Source of the DNA: Clostridia bacterium
GTDB lineage: Bacteria; Bacillota; Clostridia; TANB77; CAG-508
DNA: 5,089 bases
Direction of reading: 5' to 3'
Assembly (NCBI GenBank): GCA_022790685.1
Contig: JAAVXQ010000123.1
Location: 1 to 5,089 of the forward strand
Program-made: the position numbers and the translations under genes
Shown here: positions 1-5,089 of the stretch, piece by piece
How the letters are laid out: each line of letters starts with the position of its first letter
Numbering within the stretch: the first letter of the stretch is position 1
The notes under the pieces: model-generated
Told to the model about the DNA's origin: nothing
Seen by the model: only the letters and a program-made list of their open reading frames with translations
Databases searched by the model: none

Positions 1-375
1 AAAATAATTTTAATAATAGCAACAGTAATATTTGTGCTAAAATTAATACATTTAATTTTAAAATCAAATCCGTCAAAAAGAAAAAAGATATTATTAGGAA
101 TAATAATATTTATTATTATATGGGGAACATTGTTTATAGTCGATTATAGTAGAGCCAAAAAACAAAAGTTACCATTATTTTGTTCAAAATTATTTGGAAT
201 GTTTTCATATTTAGATGGTGGAACAGTAGAATATATAGGATTTGGATATAAAGTTATTGATTTTCACAGACTTATTAGTGATGAAGAAAAAACAACGAAA
301 TTTGAAAAAATATACATATGTCCATGGGGAATGAATATAGAAGAAGCTTTTCAAAAAGCAAGTCAGTCAAAGTAA
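1..375 (+). CDS. Small membrane protein of unknown function, 5' end outside window
   Basis: The reading frame is open from base 1 to the TAA at 373-375, giving 124 visible codons, so the start lies upstream of the window. The GTG at 34 is not a convincing start: no ribosome binding site precedes it and it falls inside a hydrophobic run that begins at the window edge. Two hydrophobic stretches are visible, about residues 2-20 and 30-50, separated by a short basic loop (KSNPSKRKK); they should be membrane helices. The C-terminal 70 residues are soluble and contain YLDGGTVEYIGFGYKVIDF, a pattern that resembles small uncharacterised membrane or lipoproteins of Firmicutes (from memory, not a firm family assignment). 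No catalytic motif is seen. A strong terminator follows within 75 bases, so this is the last gene of its transcript. Function unknown. Confidence 0.75.
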   Translation, partial: KIILIIATVIFVLKLIHLILKSNPSKRKKILLGIIIFIIIWGTLFIVDYSRAKKQKLPLFCSKLFGMFSYLDGGTVEYIGFGYKVIDFHRLISDEEKTTKFEKIYICPWGMNIEEAFQKASQSK

Positions 376-414
376 TCAAAATATATAATAATAATTTTAA
401 AATGAAAATAAAAT

Positions 415-443
415 AAGAAGTAGCTTTATAGAGCTACTTTTTT
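415..443 (+). terminator. Rho-independent terminator after the small membrane protein gene
   Basis: An 8-bp perfect stem, AAGTAGCT (418-425) with AGCTACTT (432-439), closes a 6-base loop and runs straight into a T tract (438-443). A few extra weak pairs extend the base to about 415. It ends the transcript of the 1-375 gene and separates it from the promoter at 481. Confidence 0.9.
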
Positions 444-480
444 ATATAACTAGTTAAACTTAGATAAGTGTTTATAAATA

Positions 481-509
481 TTGAATTAATTTACATAATA
501 TGGTATACT
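481..509 (+). promoter_or_regulatory. Extended -10 sigma-A-type promoter for the 605 gene
   Basis: A -35 box TTGAAT (481-486) and a -10 box TATACT (504-509) are separated by exactly 17 bases, and TG at 501-502 supplies an extended -10. Transcription should begin near 516, giving a leader of about 89 nt before the ATG at 605. The ABC operon promoter on the other strand has the same two hexamers, spacing and TGN, which supports both predictions. Confidence 0.75.
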
Positions 510-538
510 AAGAAAGAATCAGAAGTTTATAGTCATGT

Positions 539-600
539 CTTCTAAAAAAATTTTGGGGGACATGTCCTCCAATTTTTTGTAGAAGAGAAAAAAGGAGGAG
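539..600 (+). promoter_or_regulatory. Structured leader with terminator-like hairpin competing with SD-sequestering hairpin
   Basis: GGGGGACA (555-562) pairs with TGTCCTCC (563-570), with one G-U pair and a perfect GGACATGTCC core. TTTTTT (573-578) follows, so the structure looks like an intrinsic terminator placed between promoter and gene. CTTCTA (539-544) with TAGAAG (580-585) extends it into a long imperfect inverted repeat. The descending arm TCCTCC (565-570) is also complementary to the ribosome binding site GGAGGA (594-599), and TTTTTT (573-578) to AAAAAA (588-593), so an alternative 12-bp stem would hide the ribosome binding site. The two folds exclude each other. AGAAG at 521-525 can also capture CTTCT (539-543). 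This is seen as base complementarity only; a regulatory switch, or a protein operator at GGACATGTCC, is inference. Confidence 0.5.
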
Positions 601-604
601 AGAA

Positions 605-1249
605 ATGACAGACTTTGAAAGCAAATACCTAAGAGGTGAGCCACATGAAGTAGCAGATTATATCTATGATTTCCTTGAAGAATGCACAGTCATAAGTGTT
701 ATGGGAGATATAGATGGAGTTTATTGCCAAAAGCTTGCAAGTGCAGTAGAAGCTAAGGTAATAACCATTGAAGATATGGTTTCTGGTAAGTTTCAAAAAC
801 CTGAAAAAAATAGTCTCATAGTGCTTAAACTTTGCTCGAAAAAGTACCAAAATAACCCTAAATATCTAAAAATGATTCATTTTTTAAAGTATTCTTTTAG
901 ATATCTACTGTATGGGGTAAAAGGAGCAGATAGAGGCGGAGTAAGGGCACTAAAAGACGGTATAATTATTGGAGGGTATGAGGCAGAAGGGAAAATTTCA
1001 GTGGATGTCTTGGGCAGAGAACTCGAAGAATCTAACCTGCTTGAAATAGGTATGTTTTTTGGAAACATGAAAGTAAGATATGTTTCTATAAATAAAACTA
1101 TTTTTGTGCAGGTAGATGAAAGAGAAGAGCAAAAGACAAATCCTACGATAATGGCACTTAAAAGGCTCGTGCTTCAGACGGCAGACAAAAACGTGTCTTT
1201 TTGTTCTTCTATGCAGGAAGTGGTAAAGAGAATAAGCGAAGAGCGGTAA
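605..1249 (+). CDS. Conserved-looking cytosolic protein of unknown function, 214 aa
   Basis: The ATG at 605 is preceded by a strong GGAGGAG (594-600) and the gene ends at TAA 1247-1249. I do not recognise the family. The protein has no signal peptide or membrane helix. It reads as alternating beta/alpha segments: a beta strand then helix around residues 27-50 (CTVISVMGDIDGVYC), a second strand near 51-57, a strand at about 70-76, and a glycine-rich segment near 107-125 (GADRGGVRALKDGIIIGGY). Two cysteines and several acidic clusters are visible, but no diagnostic active-site motif. Base composition differs sharply from the neighbours: block 901-960 has 28 G/C of 60 and block 1141-1200 has 27, against 9 in block 2581-2640. 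This fits acquisition from a different genome or unusually high expression. It is a single-gene unit with its own promoter, structured leader and terminator. Its last sense codon is CGG, the only in-frame CGG in the gene. Confidence 0.85.
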   Translation: MTDFESKYLRGEPHEVADYIYDFLEECTVISVMGDIDGVYCQKLASAVEAKVITIEDMVSGKFQKPEKNSLIVLKLCSKKYQNNPKYLKMIHFLKYSFRYLLYGVKGADRGGVRALKDGIIIGGYEAEGKISVDVLGRELEESNLLEIGMFFGNMKVRYVSINKTIFVQVDEREEQKTNPTIMALKRLVLQTADKNVSFCSSMQEVVKRISEER

Positions 1250-1261
1250 GAAAAGTTTGTT

Positions 1262-1313
1262 AAATGAAGGAGGCAGGGAAAGGAAAACCTTAACCTGCCT
1301 TTAGCATTTTTTT
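1262..1313 (+). terminator. Rho-independent terminator between convergent genes
   Basis: AGGCAGG (1271-1277) pairs with CCTGCCT (1294-1300). An inner AAGG (1280-1283) / CCTT (1288-1291) stem closes on an AAAA loop, and outer AAATG (1262-1266) / CATTT (1305-1309) pairs join directly to a T tract ending at 1313. It terminates the 605 gene. The same stem lies just beyond the stop of the convergent ABC operon (1317) and could slow that transcript too, but on the minus strand it lacks a good T run. Confidence 0.85.
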
Positions 1314-1316
1314 AAT

Positions 1317-3040
1317 TTAAGATACATATTGACTCATATAAAGTTCATAATATTTTCCTTTAAGTTTAATAAGTTCATCATGAGTTCCTTGTTCTACAAT
1401 GTTTCCATTTTCTATAAATATAATTCGATTACTGTGCTTTATAGTTGATAATCTATGAGCTATAACAAATGAGGTAGAATTATTTATAAGTTTAAAAAAG
1501 TTTTCTTTAATTAATTTTTCAGTTATTAAATCTATATTACTAGTTGCTTCATCTAAAATTACAATAGGTGGATTTAAAAGCATTATTCTAGCAATTGTAA
1601 TTAGCTGTATTTCTCCTTTTGATAAAATATTTTCATTTGATATATAAGTATCATATCCATCTGGAAGACGCATTATAAAATTATGTGCATGAGACATTTT
1701 GGCAGCATTTATAACTTCATCATCTGTAGCATTTGGTTTTCCGTAAGCTATATTTTCTTTAACTGTTCCGAACAAATAATTTTGTATCTTGAAGTACCAT
1801 ACCAATATTTTGTCTTAAAAAATCTATGTTATAATCTAATATATTTTTATCATCAATAAGAATTTCACCAGATTTTATATCATAAAATCTCATTAATAAA
1901 TTAATAATAGTTGTTTTACCAGATCCAGTTTGTCCGACAATTGCAATACTTTCTTTTGATGAAACTGTTAAATTTAGATTTCTAATGAAATCTTTATTGT
2001 TTGAATAAGAAAATTCTACGTTTTTAAATTCTACTTTACCTAATATATGATCCTGTATGTTTTTATCATTTATAGTTTCATTAGAAGCTTCATTAAAAAA
2101 AGCAAAGATTCTATTTATTGAACTTGTACCAGCAAGTAAGTCTGATATAAGAGCAGTTATTTCATTAAAGGGTTTTGTAAAAATATTTGTATATATTAAA
2201 AATGTTGATACATTACCAATTGAAATTTTATTATTTAAAGCTAAAATACATCCGAACAGTACCAACAATTATATAAGAAACATTAGATACAAATCTAGTA
2301 GATGGATTAGTAAGAGAAGAAAAGAAGTGTGATTTAAATCCAATCTGTTTTGTGTTTTTATTTAATGCATCAAATTTTTCTTTTATGTTAGAATTTAAGT
2401 TAAAATTTCTTACTAATTTTGAATTTGAAAATACTTCATTACTATAAGTGTTTAAAACAGATAAAGCCTCAGCTTTTTCACTAAAAAACTTAGAAGTATT
2501 TTTTGTAATGAATCTAGAAATAACATACATAGTGGGACCAGATATAATAAGAATTATAGATAAACTTAAATTTATTTTAAACATAATTATTACTGAAAAT
2601 ATAATAGAAAATAAACCTATTATAGATTTATTAAAAAAGCCTAAAAGTCCAGTATATATATTTTCAATATCAATAGAAAAATGATTTAATATACTTCCAA
2701 TATTTTTTTCTTGAAGAAATTTTTCATTAGAATATAAAACTTTATCAAATAATTTATTTCTTAAAGAGTAACAAACTTTGCTACATAGTTTTGAAAGTAT
2801 TTTATATAAAAGAAAGCTAAAAATAAAAGTCAAAAAATATATAATAAGAAGAATAGATATTTTTTGATAAAATATTTTTAAATCTTGTAATATAATAATA
2901 TCTATTATTTTTCCAACAAAAATAGGAGATATAATGTTAAGTATGGAAATAAAAATGCAAAATATACAAATAAGAAAAAAAGATATTTTATATTTCAAAA
3001 TATAATTTATAAATTCTTTTAAATATTTTTTATCTTTCAA
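1317..3040 (-). CDS. ABC exporter half-transporter subunit 2 (canonical ATPase residues), needs two +1 frameshifts
   Basis: This is a membrane-embedded half-transporter expected to pair with the upstream gene product. The start is TTG at 3040, 7 nt after AAGGAGG (3054-3048) and 2 nt after the upstream stop. Skipping one C at each of two CGGA sites (2254 and 1770) gives 573 aa, normal for the family. Residues 1 to about 330 form the transmembrane domain, with hydrophobic helices from about residue 15. The nucleotide-binding domain follows: Walker A GQTGSGKT (369-376), Q-loop Gln 417, signature LSKGE (472-476, degenerate for LSGGQ), Walker B IVILDE with catalytic Glu 497, D-loop SNID, and switch His 528 (IAHR). 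The subunit therefore supplies the catalytic Glu and His, while its signature is weak, as in heterodimeric multidrug exporters such as TM287/288 or BmrCD. Without frameshifting, translation stops 7 codons after the first CGG, before the ATPase domain. The substrate is unknown. A pseudogene is possible but unlikely, as no other lesion is seen. Confidence 0.85.
1767..1770 (-). other. Putative +1 recoding site D (GTT CGG A) after the Q-loop of subunit 2
   Basis: The zero frame reads MVLQDTKLFV then CGG (codon 424) and stops 3 codons later. Skipping C1770 reads GGA and gives LFVGTVKENIAYG, matching the strongly conserved LF-x-GT-(I/V)-x-x-NI-x-YG segment of ABC exporters. The glycine is the expected residue. 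Confidence 0.85.
2251..2254 (-). other. Putative +1 recoding site C (GTT CGG A) in subunit 2 transmembrane domain
   Basis: The zero frame reads SYIIVGTV then CGG (codon 263) and stops 7 codons later. Skipping C2254 reads GGA and continues as GCILALNNKISIGNVSTFL, the usual end of a membrane helix followed by the conserved exporter motif with ISIG and a following helix. Confidence 0.8.
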
Positions 3041-3042
3041 AA

Positions 3043-4775
3043 TTATACCTCCTTTGTATTTTGAATATCATATATTTTTTTATAAATAATGCTATTGTTT
3101 ATAAGAAAATCATGATTTCCGATTGCTTCAATATTTCCATTATCCAAAACTATTATGTTATCACATATTGAAAGTGATGAAATTTTTTGAGAAGTGATTA
3201 TGGTTGTGATATTATTACTTTTAGAAAAATCTTTAATATTTTTAAGTATATTTTTTTCAGTAGTTATATCAACAGCAGAAGTTACATCATCTAATAATAG
3301 AATTTTTGGTTTTCTTGTAAAAATTCTTGCTAGAGCTAAACGTTGCTTTTGTCCTCCCGAGAAATTTGAAGCATTTAATTTTACTTTAGAAAGTTCTTTG
3401 TCAGGTAGTTTGTTTATAAAGTCAGAAGACATAGAAAGCTTTGCTGCGTAGGAAAAATCAGTGCTAGAGATATTCTTATATAAAGAAATATTTTCATATA
3501 TTGTGCCTTCAAAAAATTCTGGAATTTGACTTATAGATATTATAGAATCTTTTAGAAAACTAAAAGAATATTCTTTTATATTTTTTCCATATATATTTAA
3601 ATCTCCAGAAACTAAATCAAAATTTCTATTAATTAAATTTAAAATAGTACTTTTTCCGTGAACCAGTAAGTCCAACTAAACCAATAATTTCTCCAGAATT
3701 TATAGATAAATTAAAATTTGTTAATATATTTTTTGATAAGTTATATGAAAAATTAGCATTGTTAAATTCTATTATAGGTGCAGAAGTATTTAAATTAAAT
3801 GAAGCTACACTTCCAAAAGTTTGCTCTGGTAATACAGCAAATAATTCATTTATACGTTTATAAGAAGAAAAACATTTTGTGTATAAAACAATTAAGTTAG
3901 ATAACATTACAATTGCAGTTACCATCTGTGTTATATAATTTATTATAGCTATCAAATGTCCTTCTGATAGTTTAGATAAATTAAATTGTATATTTCCAAA
4001 ATAAAGTATAAGCAGAATACTTAAGTCTAATAATATTGTACTTATTGGATTTAATAAGTTAGATAAAAAATTAGCTTTTTGTGAAAGAATATTTATATCT
4101 TTATTAATTTGCAAAAATTTATTTTTTTCTCTATTCATAGATACAAAAGACTTAACAAGTTTAGAATTAATTAAGATTTCTTTTGTTTTTAAAATTAAAT
4201 TATCCACTTTTAAATTACTATTAGAATGATAATTTGAAGATTTCTTTATAATAAAATACATAGAGAAAAGTAAAGTAACCATTATAATTAAAAGAATAGT
4301 AAAAGACCATTTATTTATAAAAAATATCATTATAAGTGATCCGAAGGCAGATAAAAGGAACTCGTAGTAATTGTCTTATAATCATAGCAGTTCCTAATTC
4401 TAAGGTATTAATATCATTTATTAATCTATTAGAAAGTAAAGCAGGACCTAAGTTATCCACTTGTTTTGAAGAAAAAGTGGAAATGTGAGTAAAAAATTCT
4501 TTTCTTAAATCATAACTAAAATTTTGTGAAACTACAGCTGCAAAATATTGAGCAATAATTGCGGTGGTATATCCTGCTAAAAGTAAGACAAACATGAAAA
4601 TAAATTGAAATATAATATTTTGTTCTGATGCAGATTTATTGCCTATGGTATCAATAATTCCTGCTATAATAAGAGGAATAAAAATTTCTATAATAGCTTC
4701 TATTAGCTTGATTAAAGAACCAATAGTTAATTTGAATTTATATTTTGTTAAAATAGAAGATATACTTTTTTTCAC
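3043..4775 (-). CDS. ABC exporter half-transporter subunit 1 (degenerate ATPase residues), needs two +1 frameshifts
   Basis: This is the first gene of the exporter operon. I choose GTG at 4775 as start because GGAG (4785-4782) lies 6 nt upstream; the in-frame ATG at 4826 falls upstream of the predicted transcription start. Skipping one C at each of two CGGA sites (4343 and 3658) gives 576 aa, the usual half-exporter length. Six hydrophobic helices fill about residues 13-300. The ATPase domain shows Walker A GLTGSGKS (368-375), Q-loop Gln 416, an intact signature FSGGQ (471-475), Walker B ILLLDD with Asp 496 in place of the catalytic Glu, and Gln 529 (TSQK) in place of the switch His. It therefore carries the good signature and the non-catalytic ATP site, complementary to subunit 2. 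The second frameshift falls exactly on the Walker A glycine (Gly 373), so an unshifted product has no ATPase. The stop TAA (3045-3043) overlaps the region supplying the ribosome binding site of subunit 2, suggesting translational coupling. Substrate unknown. Confidence 0.85.
3048..3054 (-). promoter_or_regulatory. Ribosome binding site deciding the TTG start of subunit 2
   Basis: AAGGAGG sits 7 nt before TTG 3040 and lies inside the last codons of subunit 1. It identifies a TTG start for subunit 2 and links translation of the two half-transporters, fitting equal production of a heterodimer. Confidence 0.85.
3655..3658 (-). other. Putative +1 recoding site B (TCA CGG A) at the Walker A glycine of subunit 1
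   Basis: The zero frame reads GLTGS then CGG (codon 373) and stops 9 codons later. Skipping C3658 gives GGA, AAA, AGT, ACT, which completes GLTGSGKST. Glycine is essentially invariant here in functional ABC ATPases, which fixes both the position of the extra base and the amino acid required. Confidence 0.85.
4340..4343 (-). other. Putative +1 recoding site A (CTT CGG A) in subunit 1 transmembrane domain
   Basis: The upstream frame reads RVPFICL then CGG (codon 145) and meets TAA 10 codons later. Skipping C4343 reads GGA and continues as GSLIMIFFINKWSF, restoring the expected membrane segment. The junction gives PFICLGSLIM, close to the usual PF..(I/L)GS pattern of this exporter family (recalled, not aligned). 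Confidence 0.75.
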
Positions 4776-4780
4776 TATTT

Positions 4781-4787
4781 TCTCCTT
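4781..4787 (-). promoter_or_regulatory. Ribosome binding site deciding the GTG start of subunit 1
   Basis: AAGGAGA on the minus strand is followed 6 nt after GGAG by GTG 4775. The alternative in-frame ATGs at 4796 and 4826 have no comparable site, so the GTG is preferred and the protein begins with the basic KKSISS segment typical of half-exporters. Confidence 0.8.
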
Positions 4788-4816
4788 GATATTCATGAAT
4801 ATATTTTCTGCAAAAA

Positions 4817-4845
4817 AGTATAACATATGAAAAAACTTTATTCAA
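4817..4845 (-). promoter_or_regulatory. Extended -10 promoter of the ABC exporter operon
   Basis: On the minus strand a -35 box TTGAAT (4845-4840) lies 17 bases before a -10 box TATACT (4822-4817), with TG in the extended -10 position. Transcription would begin near 4810, leaving about 35 nt of leader before GTG 4775. No obvious operator or attenuator is seen in this short leader. Confidence 0.75.
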
Positions 4846-4922
4846 TCATATAGATAATTATAAAAAAATTCATAATATTCAATTTAACAGAATAGATTTT
4901 AATATAAGATATTTAAACTACT

Positions 4923-4929
4923 GGAGGAG
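4923..4929 (+). promoter_or_regulatory. Ribosome binding site of the divergent gene at 4933
   Basis: GGAGGAG ends 3 nt before ATG 4933; counted from the GGAGG core (4923-4927) the gap is 5 nt. It fixes the start of the last gene. I could not identify a convincing promoter between 4846 and 4922; only weak AT-rich matches are present. Confidence 0.8.
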
Positions 4930-4932
4930 TTT

Positions 4933-5089
4933 ATGAAAGAAAAAATAAAAAGAAGTGCATTTGTAATCATATTATTAGTAGTATGCATTTTTGAGTTTAG
5001 TTTATATTCAGAAGCAAATAATATTAGTAACAAATTATTAGCATGGGGATTTAGAAGAGGAGAAAATGGTCAGCAACCTGTTTTAGATA
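4933..5089 (+). CDS. Probable secreted polysaccharide (peptidoglycan) deacetylase, N-terminal 52 residues only
   Basis: The gene starts at ATG 4933 after a strong ribosome binding site and runs off the window end. The N-terminus is basic (KEKIKR), then hydrophobic from about residue 9 to 25 (AFVIILLVVCIFEFSLYS), giving a signal peptide or membrane anchor that places the protein outside the membrane. The mature start ends with KLLAWGFRRGENGQQPVLD (about residues 34-52). A W-G-(F/I)-x-R-x-x-(N/D)-x-x-x-P segment near the N-terminus is familiar from PdaA-like delta-lactam/peptidoglycan N-acetylmuramic acid deacetylases of clostridia and bacilli, where the metal-binding NodB domain follows. That domain lies outside the window, so the call rests on resemblance and is provisional. 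The gene is divergent from the ABC operon and probably independent of it. Confidence 0.55.
   Translation, partial: MKEKIKRSAFVIILLVVCIFEFSLYSEANNISNKLLAWGFRRGENGQQPVLD

Noticed and set aside
34..36. GTG at 34 as start of the first gene
   Set aside because: The frame is open to base 1 with a hydrophobic coding sequence, and no ribosome binding site precedes the GTG.
539..585. Inverted repeat as a mobile-element end or CRISPR-like repeat
   Set aside because: There is a single copy in the window, no partner repeat, no transposase and no target duplication. Its position between promoter and gene fits a leader element better.
629..1068. Minus-strand open frames inside the 605 gene, and plus-strand frames inside the ABC genes
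   Set aside because: They are antisense shadows without ribosome binding sites or recognisable domains.
1767..4343. CGG simply reassigned to another amino acid (Trp or Gln)
   Set aside because: Changing the residue does not help: at every site the zero frame reaches a stop 3 to 10 codons later and the family sequence continues only in the +1 frame.
1767..4343. Systematic basecalling insertion as the sole explanation
   Set aside because: Not excluded, but not preferred. Other GTT GGA contexts, such as the one in GLVGLTG of subunit 1, carry no extra base, and errors would not be expected only where an in-frame CGG results. Raw reads would settle it.
1317..4775. Exporter genes as ordinary decayed pseudogenes
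   Set aside because: All four lesions are the same single C before GGA. No substitution of key residues, no deletion and no in-frame nonsense codon are seen elsewhere. Corrected lengths and paired ATPase motifs are intact.
4775..4826. ATG at 4826 (or 4796) as start of subunit 1
   Set aside because: 4826 lies upstream of the predicted transcription start at about 4810 and neither ATG has a ribosome binding site; GTG 4775 has a well-spaced GGAG.
4846..4922. Sporulation (sigma G/F) promoter for the deacetylase gene, from CATAATA at 4871-4877
   Set aside because: No acceptable -35 element at proper spacing; the match is easily explained by AT-rich sequence.

Overview
The window is very AT-rich (one 60-base block, 2581-2640, has only 9 G/C). 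It has strong GGAGG ribosome binding sites, GTG and TTG starts, AGA-dominated arginine usage and Gram-positive style genes. This suggests a low-GC Firmicute, probably an anaerobic Clostridia/Tissierellia-type organism. No rRNA or other taxonomic marker is present, so the lineage is inferred.

Layout: (1) 1-375 (+), the 3' part of a small membrane protein of unknown function, closed by a clear terminator at 415-443. (2) 481-604 (+), an extended -10 promoter and a structured leader with competing hairpins. They lead into an unrecognised 214-aa cytosolic protein (605-1249), which is clearly richer in G+C than its neighbours and ends at a terminator (1262-1313). (3) 4775 down to 1317 (-), a two-gene operon for a heterodimeric ABC exporter (576 aa and 573 aa after correction), with a promoter at 4817-4845 and genes 2 nt apart. 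(4) 4933-5089 (+), the 5' end of a divergent gene, probably a secreted polysaccharide/peptidoglycan deacetylase.

The main result is in the exporter operon. Each gene is interrupted by two apparent +1 frameshifts, and all four are the same event: an in-frame CGG arginine codon followed by A, where skipping the C restores the frame and reads GGA glycine at a position where the family expects glycine (one is the Walker A glycine). These four CGGs are the only in-frame CGG codons in about 3.4 kb of coding sequence; the other four CGG trinucleotides there are out of frame. CGT, CGA and AGA arginine codons are used normally. Apart from these sites both proteins are complete, down to complementary degenerate/canonical ATPase motifs, so decay is a poor explanation. 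The best reading is that CGG has no efficient arginine tRNA in this organism, and that CGGA is decoded by +1 frameshifting (or as a four-base glycine codon). A motif-specific sequencing error is the main competing explanation and must be excluded.

The two exporter subunits would form one canonical and one degenerate ATP site in the membrane and export an unknown hydrophobic or drug-like substrate. Nothing in the window ties them functionally to the flanking genes.
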